The translations under genes and the position numbers were made by a program. 64,000 bases of DNA from JANNAT01 sp031384605 (GTDB taxonomy: Bacteria; Pseudomonadota; Alphaproteobacteria; Rhodobacterales; Rhodobacteraceae): the NCBI GenBank assembly GCA_031384605.1, contig JANNAT010000050.1:35439-99438 (forward strand). Direction: 5' to 3'. This document shows positions 17,530 to 25,964 of the stretch, piece by piece. The first letter of the stretch is position 1, and every line of letters starts with the position of its first letter. Below the pieces are notes generated by a model. It was not told where the DNA came from, made no database searches, and was given only the letters and a program-made list of their open reading frames with translations.

Positions 17530-18833
17530 TCGGCGGCCTCCAACTTGGGGGCTGCTACTTGGGGAGCGAGCGGGGCCAACAGGGCACGGCGGCGTAGGGG
17601 TTTGGCGAAAAGGGCGGCCAGATCGCCCGCCTGTTCGTAGAAATGCACAGGCGTAAACACCAACTCAATCGCCCATTTGGTGGCCAGTCCTTCGGCCTCC
17701 AGCGGGTTGGCAAGACCAAGGCCGCAAACCGTCAGATCGGCGCGGGCCGCACGGGCGCGGGCCAGTTGCAGATCAACATCCTGACCTTCAGACAGGGTTG
17801 GCCCTTCGGCCAGCAGTTCCAGATCGGGAGCCATCAGATCACGGTGCAGGAAAGGCGTGCCAACCTCAATCGCCGTCATGCCGCATTCGCGGGTCAGGAA
17901 CCGCGCCAGCGGGATTTCAAGCTGGCTGTCGGGGAAGAAGAAAACCGATTTGCCGGACAACGTTACCGCACTGGCCGCAATTGCCTTTTCGGCACGGGCC
18001 CGGGGGGCGGCGGTGACGGCATCAAACAGGTCTTGGGGCACGTTGAATTCGGTGGCGATGGCCTGCAGCCATGCGGTGGTGCCAGCCGCACCAAAGGGGA
18101 ACGGGGCGGGAATATGGCGTGCGCCGCGCCCAACCAAGGCTGCATACGTGTCGCCAAGGAACGGCTGCAACAAGGCGAAAACGGTATTTGCGCCAACCGA
18201 CGGCAGATCACCCGACCGTCGGGCGGGCAGGCAACGCACGTTTGAAATGCCCATTGCCGCCAAAAGCCCCAAGGCCTGATCTTCGACAACATCAGGCAGC
18301 GCGCCGACGATAAGCAACTGACGCGCATCCGATGCGGGCAGCACCGGAACCATTGATGCAAGGCAGGCATCTTCGCCTTGGGTGAACGTTGTCTCGATTC
18401 CCGACCCCGAATAGTTCAGCACCCGCACATGCGGGGCGTGTGCCGCAGACATCCGTTCAGCCGCACGGTGCAGATCAAGCTTGATCACTTCGGAGGGGCA
18501 AGACCCGACCAAAAACAGTTGACGAATGTCAGGGCGGCGTGACAGCAGGCGCGCAACTTCGCGGTCCAACTCGGTTTGGGCATCCACCAACCCGGCAAGG
18601 TCTTTTTCTTCCAGAATCGCGGTGCCGAATCGCGGTTCTGCGAAAATCATCACGCCGGCGGCTGATTGCAGCAGATGCGCACAGGTGCGGCTACCCACAA
18701 CCAGAAAGAAAGCATCCTGCATTTTGCGGTGCAACCAGATGATTCCCGTCAAGCCACAGAAGACTTCGCGCTGCCCACGTTCCTTTAGAACCGGGGTATT
18801 TGAACATCCGCGGGCGGGCGTCGGGGCGTTCAT
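17526..18833 (-). CDS. bchN: Dark-operative protochlorophyllide reductase subunit BchN
   Basis: The NifD-like subunit, 435 residues, forming the substrate and cluster site with BchB. Three cluster cysteines are in REVFCGLTG (about residue 26), VGSRTCAHLL (about 51) and LFLVGSCPSEVI (about 111), matching the three-Cys plus BchB-Asp ligation of this enzyme. ATGA overlaps link it to bchF upstream and bchB downstream. Confidence 0.97.
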   Translation of the reverse strand: MNAPTPARGCSNTPVLKERGQREVFCGLTGIIWLHRKMQDAFFLVVGSRTCAHLLQSAAGVMIFAEPRFGTAILEEKDLAGLVDAQTELDREVARLLSRRPDIRQLFLVGSCPSEVIKLDLHRAAERMSAAHAPHVRVLNYSGSGIETTFTQGEDACLASMVPVLPASDARQLLIVGALPDVVEDQALGLLAAMGISNVRCLPARRSGDLPSVGANTVFALLQPFLGDTYAALVGRGARHIPAPFPFGAAGTTAWLQAIATEFNVPQDLFDAVTAAPRARAEKAIAASAVTLSGKSVFFFPDSQLEIPLARFLTRECGMTAIEVGTPFLHRDLMAPDLELLAEGPTLSEGQDVDLQLARARAARADLTVCGLGLANPLEAEGLATKWAIELVFTPVHFYEQAGDLAALFAKPLRRRALLAPLAPQVAAPKLEAAE

Positions 18834-19345
18834 GCGTTGACCGCCTTGGCCATCGCGCGATCGCTTTGCGCCATATCCAGCCGCGCCAAACGCAGCTTCC
18901 AGATGAACTGAGCGGCGTTGACAGCATAGGTTGCGTAGGCCGTAAGCGCCAAAAGCATCAAGGCATTAGGGGTCAGGGCATTTGTCAAAAGCGCCAAAAT
19001 ATACGTTGTATGCAACGCGATAACGGCAAAGCTGAACACATCTTCCCAGAAAAAGGCAGGTGCCAGAAGGTATTGGCCGAAAACCACTTTCTCCCAAATA
19101 GCCCCTGTAATCATGATGACGTAAAGGAACGCAGTCTTGACGATCACCGACAGGGTGGCAACCTCATAGCCGGTTCCCCAGACCAGATAACGCAGCACCA
19201 GAACCAAAGAAACGGCAAAGGCCAGAAATTGTAGCGGTGCCAGAATGCCCTGAACCAAAGTCCATTTGGTCGAATCGCGGCGCGCACGCTGTTCCGCTGT
19301 GTAGAGCGGGCGGCGGGCAGAAGAATCGCTGCGGTTCTGGGACAT
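18830..19345 (-). CDS. bchF: 3-vinyl bacteriochlorophyllide hydratase
   Basis: A membrane-associated hydratase that adds water to the C3 vinyl group on the way from chlorophyllide a to bacteriochlorophyllide a. The protein is 171 residues with about four hydrophobic segments. The family pattern includes RPLYTAEQRARRDSTKWTLVQ near the N terminus and LAPAFFWEDVFSFAVI in the middle. It is the first gene of the long leftward superoperon. Its upstream region, shared with ppaA, holds two PpsR-type boxes. Confidence 0.94.
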   Translation of the reverse strand: MSQNRSDSSARRPLYTAEQRARRDSTKWTLVQGILAPLQFLAFAVSLVLVLRYLVWGTGYEVATLSVIVKTAFLYVIMITGAIWEKVVFGQYLLAPAFFWEDVFSFAVIALHTTYILALLTNALTPNALMLLALTAYATYAVNAAQFIWKLRLARLDMAQSDRAMAKAVNA

Positions 19346-19402
19346 GGTTTTGCCTTCGGATCAGGTGTCGCAAGACAAATTCTAGAGGCTTCACTCAGGA
19401 AG

Positions 19403-19420
19403 TGTCAACTAAAACTTACA
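19403..19420. promoter_or_regulatory. Putative PpsR/CrtJ operator, bchF-proximal
   Basis: TGTCAACTAAAACTTACA fits the TGT-N12-ACA consensus bound by PpsR/CrtJ. It lies 58 bases upstream of the bchF start, where binding would repress the bchF superoperon under aerobic or high-light conditions. Confidence 0.7.
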
Positions 19421-19547
19421 TTTTTTAAGTTTACACCATCTGCTGAATTTCCGCGTAAGTCAGGGATAAAATCACCGCTAAAAGTGGACAAATAGTGTTA
19501 TAAAACAAAACCTTGCCAATTCAGTGCGAAATTGCTATATTTCAGAG

Positions 19548-19565
19548 TGTCTATTTTCTTTGACA
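19548..19565. promoter_or_regulatory. Putative PpsR/CrtJ operator, ppaA-proximal
   Basis: TGTCTATTTTCTTTGACA is a full TGTC-N10-GACA palindromic match to the PpsR consensus, 102 bases upstream of the ppaA start. With the box at 19403 it forms a pair about 145 bp apart, the arrangement expected for cooperative, looping PpsR binding. Confidence 0.78.
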
Positions 19566-19666
19566 TTTCTTCCCGCCTAAGAGAAAGTTACCCAACAGGA
19601 TGACTCCGATCTATCTGACAGTTTCAGATGCAGGTTTTGTGGGCACCTCTTGGCGGAGCTGCGTAG

Positions 19667-20458
19667 ATGCAGGATTTTCAGCAATCAGACCAAGGACGCG
19701 CTTCGGGTCAAGATTCGGCGGGGGTAAATTATTTTGCCTCGCAAGTCGTATCATTGCTGGCAGAACGCTCGACGCGCACGATGACCGAACCGTCAGAAGT
19801 TTTGGTTGCCGGTCTGATCCGCGCATCACAGTCGGGAACCAAAGAGGCGTTTGCAGAGTTACTGAACGAAATGCGCAAGGCGCGTGTATCGGTCGCAGCA
19901 TTGGCAGATATCTACGTTCCGCTGGCTGCCCGACGTATGGGCGAGGCTTGGCACGAAGACGAAATGAGTTGGCTGGACGTGTCGATTGGCGTGGGGCGGC
20001 TGCAAAGCCTGTTGCGCGAGATTGGAACGGCCTGGGCGGCGGATCAGGCGGGCGATGCAGGGCACGGCACGATTTTGATGATTATTCCCGACCGCGAACA
20101 GCACACTCTGGGCCCGATGGTCGCAATGAGTCAGATGCGCCGATATGGTGTGTCGGTGTGTCTACGGATTGCTCCGAACATGGAGGAACTGCGAGGCTTG
20201 ATAACATCGCGGTCCTTCGACGGCGTTATGATTTCTGTGGCAACGGTCGACAAGCTGGAATCCGTGCGCAAGACCGTAAAGTTTATAAAGACGATCACAA
20301 CAAAGCCGATCCCCGTCGTCGTTGGGGGTGCTGTGATGTTCAAGATAGAGGATGCAGCAACATGCACTGGCGCTGATTTCTCTTCGAACGATATTGGAGC
20401 TGCTTTGGAAGTGATCGGTCTCAAATTTGACTCTTTTTGCATCTTAAAGCGAGCGTAA
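19667..20458 (+). CDS. ppaA: PpaA/AerR cobalamin-binding antirepressor
   Basis: A 263-residue regulator with a C-terminal B12-binding (SCHIC-like) domain. In Rhodobacter PpaA/AerR binds hydroxocobalamin and antagonises PpsR/CrtJ. The middle has an MtrA/methionine-synthase-cap-like helical part (AAERMGEAW-type: ARRMGEAWHEDEMS) followed by IPDREQHTLGPMV, which carries the conserved His of the family, and PIPVVVGGAVMF near the end. The ATG at 19667 has GGAG about 10 bases upstream. The gene lies directly before ppsR, as in Rhodobacter. Confidence 0.92.
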   Translation: MQDFQQSDQGRASGQDSAGVNYFASQVVSLLAERSTRTMTEPSEVLVAGLIRASQSGTKEAFAELLNEMRKARVSVAALADIYVPLAARRMGEAWHEDEMSWLDVSIGVGRLQSLLREIGTAWAADQAGDAGHGTILMIIPDREQHTLGPMVAMSQMRRYGVSVCLRIAPNMEELRGLITSRSFDGVMISVATVDKLESVRKTVKFIKTITTKPIPVVVGGAVMFKIEDAATCTGADFSSNDIGAALEVIGLKFDSFCILKRA

Positions 20459-20510
20459 CAAACCACTGTCCCAAGATGGTTGGGTGGGTGGCAAGGTAAG
20501 CGAATAACCC

Positions 20511-21926
20511 GTGAACACTGATTCCAAGCTCAAGCTTGCTGGCATGTCCGTGCCACTTATCGACCCAGAGTTACTGGCTGAAATCATTGCGACTGCTGCA
20601 GACATCTCTTTGTCAATTTCCGCAGACAATCGCATTACGTCGGTCTTGGTTAACCCGCACCATCAGGCCTTTGGTCAGTTGTCCCATTGGGTTGGCCGCC
20701 ATGCCCGCGAAATCATGACGAGTGAAAGTTATGAGAAATTGGCCAGACGGTTGGATGCGATGGGAAAGCCCGGCGCAAAAACGCTTGCCGTTGAACTGAA
20801 CCATTCCGATCAGACCGTACTGGAATTTCCAATCCGCTATTCAATGCACCGGGTTGCGCCCGATAATTCGGTGTTGATGCTGGGCCGCGACTTGCGCCCG
20901 ATCGCCGAGATGCAACAGCAACTGGTGATGGCGCAAATAGCCCTTGAGCGTGACTATGAAACCCAACGCGAAATGGACACGCGCTACCGGGTTCTGATGG
21001 AAGCGACGCGCGACGCGGTGGTGTTGGTGGCCATGACAAATGGCCGGATTGCAGATTTGAACGCCGCCGCCGCCGCCCTGTTGGGCGGGTCACGGCAAGA
21101 TTTGGTTGGCGCAGCAATTGCCCAGGAATTCGAGGGCCGCCGTCGTGGGGAATTCCTTGAAAACCTTTCCAACATTGCTTCGGCTGATGCGATTAACCCT
21201 GTTGAATTGCAGGCACGCCGGTCGCAGCGCAAAGTGCGGGTTGTGCCCACGATGTTCCGTGCGGCCGGTGAACGGCTGATGCTGTGCCGGTTGGATGCGG
21301 CCGATCTGTCGTCTGCGATGCCGCATGACAGTTCGGCTAATCTTGAACGGTTGTTCAACGAAGGTTCCGACGGTATTGTGTTCCTTGACGGCGAAGGCAT
21401 GATCACGGGGGCAAACGACGCGTTCCTGAAACTGGCGGATGTAACCACCCTTGCCAATGTGCGGGGCCGGTCGATAGCAGATTTTCTGGCGCGCGGATCG
21501 GTGGATTTGCGGGTTCTATTGGATAACGCGCGCCGTGCCCGTCAGTTGCGTTTGTATGCCACCAAGATATCGAACGATTTTGACGGGCAAGTGCCAGTTG
21601 AAATTTCGGCGACTTTCCTGACGGAACGGCCCAAACCCGCCTTTGGTTTGGTGATCCGCGACGCCAGCCGCACCGAAATGCTGCGGCGTCCCGGGTTTTC
21701 GGCATCAGATGATGGAATGCGGTCGGTGATGGAGCTGGTCGGATCGTCGACACTGAAAGCGATTGTGACGGAAACCACGGACGTGGTCGAAAAAATGTGC
21801 ATTCAAACCGCCGTCGATCTGACCCGCAACAACCGGGTGGCTGCCGCCGAAATGCTGGGGCTGTCGCGGCAATCGCTGTATGTCAAACTGCGCAAGTTTG
21901 GGCTGTTAAGCAAAGACGACGAGTAA
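20511..21926 (+). CDS. ppsR: PpsR/CrtJ redox- and light-responsive repressor of photosynthesis genes
   Basis: A transcriptional repressor of 471 residues with an N-terminal linker domain, PAS domains (around residues 150-270 and 280-380) and a Fis-type C-terminal helix-turn-helix (NNRVAAAEMLGLSRQSLYVK, residues 440-459). Two cysteines match the redox pair of PpsR: one in LMLCRLDAAD (residue 259) and one in the HTH helix, VEKMCIQTAV (residue 430). The start is read as GTG at 20511; an ATG at 20544 is possible and would give 460 residues. It acts on TGT-N12-ACA sites, three of which are seen in this window. Confidence 0.95.
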   Translation: MNTDSKLKLAGMSVPLIDPELLAEIIATAADISLSISADNRITSVLVNPHHQAFGQLSHWVGRHAREIMTSESYEKLARRLDAMGKPGAKTLAVELNHSDQTVLEFPIRYSMHRVAPDNSVLMLGRDLRPIAEMQQQLVMAQIALERDYETQREMDTRYRVLMEATRDAVVLVAMTNGRIADLNAAAAALLGGSRQDLVGAAIAQEFEGRRRGEFLENLSNIASADAINPVELQARRSQRKVRVVPTMFRAAGERLMLCRLDAADLSSAMPHDSSANLERLFNEGSDGIVFLDGEGMITGANDAFLKLADVTTLANVRGRSIADFLARGSVDLRVLLDNARRARQLRLYATKISNDFDGQVPVEISATFLTERPKPAFGLVIRDASRTEMLRRPGFSASDDGMRSVMELVGSSTLKAIVTETTDVVEKMCIQTAVDLTRNNRVAAAEMLGLSRQSLYVKLRKFGLLSKDDE

Positions 21927-21951
21927 ACCACCAGCGTGGTGACGGTCAATC

Positions 21952-21979
21952 AAAGCGCCCTACACCCGGGGCGCTTTTC
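21952..21979 (+). terminator. Intrinsic terminator after ppsR
   Basis: A perfect 9 bp stem, AAAGCGCCC at 21952-21960 and GGGCGCTTT at 21969-21977, with an 8-base loop and a T tract formed by the end of the stem. It separates the ppaA-ppsR unit from bchG. Confidence 0.85.
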
Positions 21980-22033
21980 AATTTCTACATTCCATGGCTG
22001 ATGCGGCAATTGAGACCTTGCCCGACTCAAATA

Positions 22034-22051
22034 TGTAATGTTAGGTTGACA
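22034..22051. promoter_or_regulatory. Putative PpsR operator at the bchG start
   Basis: TGTAATGTTAGGTTGACA matches TGT-N12-ACA. It ends two bases before the bchG start codon at 22053, so a bound repressor would block the 5' end of the bchG-orf428-bchP-idi operon. The ribosome site of bchG is weak in the same stretch. Confidence 0.65.
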
Positions 22052-22052
22052 C

Positions 22053-22961
22053 ATGACCGTAACGCAAACATTACACAATCAGCGCTATCCGCATCCCAAA
22101 GCCATGTTAGAGCTGATAAAGCCGATAACATGGTTTCCGCCGATGTGGGCCTATTTGTGCGGTATCGTCTCGGTAGGCGTGTCGCCATGGCAGGCTTGGC
22201 CGATGGTTTTGCTGGGCGTGGTTTTGGCCGGGCCGGTGGTGTGCGGGATGTCACAAGCGGCCAATGATTGGTGCGACCGCCATGTTGATGCGGTGAACGA
22301 GCCAAACCGTCCAATCCCATCCGGGCGCATTCCGGGCCGTTGGGGATTGTGGATTGCACTGGCGATGAGCGGTGTGTCGCTGGGCCTTGGTTGGTTTTTG
22401 GGGCCATGGGGGTTTGCCGCCACCGTCGTGGGTGTGATCGCAGCCTGGGCCTATTCTGCCGAACCTGTGCGATTGAAGCGGTCGGGCTGGTGGGGCCCGG
22501 GGTTGGTGGGGCTGTGTTACGAAGGATTGCCATGGTTCACCGGGGCCGCAGTTTTGTCGGCTGGGCTGCCGTCGTTTCAGGTGACCACGATGGCGCTGCT
22601 ATATGCCTTTGGGGCGCATGGCATAATGACACTAAACGATTTCAAGGCATTAGAAGGGGATCGCCAGCACGGCGTGCGATCCCTGCCCGTCACACTTGGC
22701 CCCGACGTGGCCGCACGGGTGGCCTGCACGGTGATGGGAATGGCGCAGGTTTTGGTGATTGCCATGCTGGTGATCTGGGGCAAACCGATCCACGCCGGAT
22801 TGGTTTTTGTGCTGTTGATCGGACAGATTTGGGCCATGGCAACCCTGTTGAAAGACCCCAAAGCCAAAGCACCTTGGTATAACGCCACCGGTGTCGCGAT
22901 GTATGTCAGCGGCATGATGATTACGGCCACAGCCTTGCGCGGGATAGAGGTTTTGCCATGA
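22053..22961 (+). CDS. bchG: Bacteriochlorophyll a synthase (geranylgeranyl transferase)
   Basis: A UbiA-family membrane prenyltransferase that esterifies bacteriochlorophyllide a with geranylgeranyl diphosphate. It has 302 residues and about eight hydrophobic segments. The two Asp-rich sites are NDWCDRHVDAVNEPNRPIPS near residue 71 and LNDFKALEGDRQHG near residue 194. It starts 73 bases after the ppsR terminator and its stop overlaps the next gene by ATGA. No bchE or bchJ lies between ppsR and bchG. Confidence 0.96.
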   Translation: MTVTQTLHNQRYPHPKAMLELIKPITWFPPMWAYLCGIVSVGVSPWQAWPMVLLGVVLAGPVVCGMSQAANDWCDRHVDAVNEPNRPIPSGRIPGRWGLWIALAMSGVSLGLGWFLGPWGFAATVVGVIAAWAYSAEPVRLKRSGWWGPGLVGLCYEGLPWFTGAAVLSAGLPSFQVTTMALLYAFGAHGIMTLNDFKALEGDRQHGVRSLPVTLGPDVAARVACTVMGMAQVLVIAMLVIWGKPIHAGLVFVLLIGQIWAMATLLKDPKAKAPWYNATGVAMYVSGMMITATALRGIEVLP

Positions 22962-24253
22962 CGCTTTCCTGGTTTTCCATCGTGCGGTTGGGCCTTGTGC
23001 AGTTGTGTCTGGGGGCGATTGTGGTGTTGACCACATCTACGTTGAACCGTCTGATGGTGGTTGAACTGTCGATGCCCGCCGTTCTGCCCGGGCTGTTGGT
23101 GGGGCTGCATTACGGCATTCAGATCACCCGGCCGACATGGGGATACCGGTCTGACATGGGCGGGCGGCGCACGCGGTTTATCATTTTGGGCATGGCCTGT
23201 CTGGGGTTGGGCGGGTTTCTGGCAGCAGCCGGTATGGTGATGATGCAGTCCAGCTTTGCGGCAGGCCTTGGCATTTCCATTCTGGCCTACGCCCTGATCG
23301 GCATAGGCGTTGGCGCGTCTGGAACATCCCTTTTGGCGTTGTTGGCCACCACGACGCATCCACGCCGCCGGGCCGCTGCGGCCACGATAACCTGGCTGTT
23401 GATGATTTTTGGCATCGCAGTAACAGCAACAGTGGTCGGCAAATATCTGGACCCTTATTCGCACGCCTTGTTACTAAAACTGGTGGCAATCGTCTGCGCC
23501 GGGGCGTTCGCGCTGACCTGCGTTGCCATCGCCGGGATCGAGGCGCACCATGTGCCCGACGCAACCCCGCAACTCCGCCCGTTGCCGTTTCGCATTGGGA
23601 TAGCCGAGGTTTGGGCAGAACCACGGGCGCGCAACTTCACCCTGTTCGTCTTTTTGTCGATGACAGCCTACTTCATGCAAGAACTGATCCTGGAACCCTA
23701 TGCCGGATTTGCCTTTGCCTTCACGCCGGGCCAGTCGACGCAGCTTTCCGGCGCGCAGAATGGCGGGGTTTTTGTGGGAATGCTGTTGGTAGGCATCGCC
23801 GCCACCGGGTTGCAGATCGGATCGTTGCGCACATGGGTTACGCTGGGCTGTCTGGGGTCGACGGCGGCATTGGTCACGATTGCGATGGCCGGGCAGATGC
23901 CCGATGGCGGGCAGATTTTGCTGCCCGCAACGATTGCGTTGGGCCTGTTCAACGGCATGTTTGCCGTAGCGGCCATCGGGTCGATGATGGCGCTGGCCGG
24001 TGAAGGGCGCAGCACACGCGAAGGCACCCGCATGGGGCTTTGGGGTGCATCGCAAGCGATTGCTGCCGGGTTTGGCGGGTTGATGGGGGCGGGCGCGGTT
24101 GATCTGATCCGCCTGCTTACCGATGCGCCAACGGCCTTTGGCATTGTTTTCATGGCAGAGGCCGCCCTGTTCGGGCTGGCCGCGCTTTTGGCATGGCACG
24201 TTATCGACGGGGCAGCACTGACGCCCACCAACAGCTTGGTTCCGGGGGAATAG
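22958..24253 (+). CDS. PucC-family (BCD) MFS protein, orf428 type
   Basis: A 12-helix membrane protein of 431 residues, the orf428 homologue that sits between bchG and bchP in purple bacteria. It belongs to the same family as LhaA and PucC; shared landmarks are TSTLNRLMVVELSMPA near residue 25, RPTWGYRSDMGGRR and GLFNGMFAVAAIGSMMAL. The proposed role is handling bacteriochlorophyll or assembling antenna complexes, but the specific function of orf428 is unclear. ATGA overlap with bchG; the next gene starts 2 bases after its stop. Confidence 0.88.
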   Translation: MTLSWFSIVRLGLVQLCLGAIVVLTTSTLNRLMVVELSMPAVLPGLLVGLHYGIQITRPTWGYRSDMGGRRTRFIILGMACLGLGGFLAAAGMVMMQSSFAAGLGISILAYALIGIGVGASGTSLLALLATTTHPRRRAAAATITWLLMIFGIAVTATVVGKYLDPYSHALLLKLVAIVCAGAFALTCVAIAGIEAHHVPDATPQLRPLPFRIGIAEVWAEPRARNFTLFVFLSMTAYFMQELILEPYAGFAFAFTPGQSTQLSGAQNGGVFVGMLLVGIAATGLQIGSLRTWVTLGCLGSTAALVTIAMAGQMPDGGQILLPATIALGLFNGMFAVAAIGSMMALAGEGRSTREGTRMGLWGASQAIAAGFGGLMGAGAVDLIRLLTDAPTAFGIVFMAEAALFGLAALLAWHVIDGAALTPTNSLVPGE

Positions 24254-24255
24254 AT

Positions 24256-25437
24256 ATGGATTATGATGTTGTGGTCATTGGCGGCGGCCCTTGTGGGGCG
24301 ACAGCCGCAGATGATCTGGCACGCGCAGGCCGCCGCGTGGCTATGCTTGACCGCGCCGGGCGGATAAAACCTTGCGGCGGGGCTATCCCGCCGCGTTTGA
24401 TTGCCGATTTTGATATTCCGCAAAGCCAGATCGTGGCGCAGATTTACACCGCGCGGATGATATCCCCCACCCAGCGCGCCGTCGATATCCCGATTGAAAA
24501 CGGCTTTGTCGGCATGGTGGACCGCGAACACTTCGACGAATTCCTGCGCCTGCGCGCGGTTGGAAACGGCGTTGAACGGGTGACCGGCACCTATCTGCGG
24601 ATAGAGCGGGACAGCGACGGCACCCATGTGGTTTACCGCAACAAGGCCAGCGGCGCCGAAGAACGCCTGTCAACCAAACTGGTGATCGGCGCGGATGGCG
24701 CGCGGTCGAACGTGGCGAAAACCGAAGTGCCGGGGGGCGATAAGATCCCTTATGTTATTGCGTATCATGAAATCCTAAAGGCCCCCGCAGCCAATTCGCT
24801 GTATGATCCCAAACGCTGTGATGTGATCTATGATGGTAAAATCAGCCCTGATTTCTATGGCTGGGTCTTCCCGCATGGCGACAGCGTCTCGGTGGGCATG
24901 GGCACTGGCATTGATGGGGTCGATCTGAAACAGGCCACTGCCGATCTGCGGGCTACGGCCGGGCTGACCAATTGCGAAACGATCCGCCGCGAAGGTGCGC
25001 CCATCCCGCTGCGTCCGATGGACCGGTGGGACAATGGCCGCGATGTGGTGCTTGCGGGGGATGCGGCGGGGGTGGTGGCGCCGTCATCTGGCGAAGGGAT
25101 CTACTATGCCATGGTCGGCGGGCGCGTGGCAGCGACGGCGGCGCAGGCCATGTTGGTGTCTGGTCGTGTCAAGGATCTGAAACTGGCGCGCAAGATGTTC
25201 ATGAAGGAACACGGCACGGTGTTTCGTGTGTTGCGCACGATGCAAGACGCCTATTATAAATCCGACGAACGCCGCGAACGGTTTGTTAGTTTGTGCCATG
25301 ATGTAGATGTGCAGAAACTGACGTTTGAAGCCTATATGAACAAGAAACTCGTTTCGGCCCGCCCCTTGGCACATCTGAAAATAGGATTGAAGAACGTGGC
25401 GCATCTGTTGCGGCTGGTAAAGCCAGCTTACGTATGA
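24256..25437 (+). CDS. bchP: Geranylgeranyl bacteriochlorophyll reductase
   Basis: A FAD-dependent reductase that saturates three double bonds of the geranylgeranyl tail to phytyl. The dinucleotide motif VVIGGGPCGATAADDLA is at the N terminus, followed by KPCGGAIPPRL near residue 37, VIGADGARSNVAK near residue 147 and AGDAAGVVAPSSGEGIYYAM near residue 270. The 393 residues fit the family. The start at 24256 is preferred to 24193, which would overlap the preceding gene. Confidence 0.96.
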   Translation: MDYDVVVIGGGPCGATAADDLARAGRRVAMLDRAGRIKPCGGAIPPRLIADFDIPQSQIVAQIYTARMISPTQRAVDIPIENGFVGMVDREHFDEFLRLRAVGNGVERVTGTYLRIERDSDGTHVVYRNKASGAEERLSTKLVIGADGARSNVAKTEVPGGDKIPYVIAYHEILKAPAANSLYDPKRCDVIYDGKISPDFYGWVFPHGDSVSVGMGTGIDGVDLKQATADLRATAGLTNCETIRREGAPIPLRPMDRWDNGRDVVLAGDAAGVVAPSSGEGIYYAMVGGRVAATAAQAMLVSGRVKDLKLARKMFMKEHGTVFRVLRTMQDAYYKSDERRERFVSLCHDVDVQKLTFEAYMNKKLVSARPLAHLKIGLKNVAHLLRLVKPAYV

Positions 25438-25964
25438 CGGAATATGTGCCCGCGTGGGTGAATGGCACCCTGACCCCGGTTGAAAAGCTGGAGGTGCATC
25501 AGCGCGGCCTGCGTCACATGGCAATTTCGGTGTTTGTGATGGACGGCCCGCGCGTGTTGATCCAACGCCGCGCGTTGTCAAAGTATCACACGCCGGGGCT
25601 GTGGGCGAACACCTGTTGCACGCATCCGCGCTGGGGCGAAGCGGCTGCAGATTGCGCGGTTCGCCGTTTACGCGAAGAACTTGGGATCACCGGGCTAACA
25701 CTGCACCGCGCGGGTGGCGTTGAATACCGCGCCGATGTGGGCGGCGGTTTGATCGAACATGAGGTTGTTGATATTTTTACGGGGTCAGCATCAGCTGATC
25801 TTCACCTCGCGCTGAACCCCGATGAAGTAATGGAAACCCGCTGGATTTCCTTGGCAGATCTGACCGAAGAAACATTGGCGCATCCCGACCGATTTACCCC
25901 ATGGCTGCGGATATATCTGGCGGAACATCAGGCCAGTATTTTCGGCGCAGTGCAGCCCGCTTAA
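25434..25964 (+). CDS. idi: Isopentenyl-diphosphate delta-isomerase (type I)
   Basis: A Nudix-fold enzyme that interconverts IPP and DMAPP. The 176 residues match the Rhodobacter enzyme. The catalytic Cys is in ANTCCTHPRWGE near residue 60, and a Nudix-type helix follows (AAADCAVRRLREELGI). ATGA overlap with bchP. It is the last photosynthesis-cluster gene on this side; bchO, bchD and bchI, which follow in Rhodobacter, are absent here. Its stop overlaps the stop of the converging LacI-type gene by three bases. Confidence 0.95.
   Translation: MTEYVPAWVNGTLTPVEKLEVHQRGLRHMAISVFVMDGPRVLIQRRALSKYHTPGLWANTCCTHPRWGEAAADCAVRRLREELGITGLTLHRAGGVEYRADVGGGLIEHEVVDIFTGSASADLHLALNPDEVMETRWISLADLTEETLAHPDRFTPWLRIYLAEHQASIFGAVQPA

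Larger units (their letters stand above)
19346..19666. promoter_or_regulatory. bchF / ppaA divergent control region
   Basis: A 321-base non-coding region, clearly more AT-rich than its flanks, separates the leftward superoperon from ppaA. It contains two TGT-N12-ACA boxes (listed separately) and an AAACTT/AAGTTT inverted repeat around 19412-19432 that overlaps the first box. No convincing sigma-70 pair could be fixed by eye. Confidence 0.7.

Noticed and set aside
19600..20376. 258-codon plus-strand frame overlapping ppaA
   Set aside because: It is a different frame of the same DNA; the frame at 19667 encodes a clear PpaA/AerR with B12-domain motifs.
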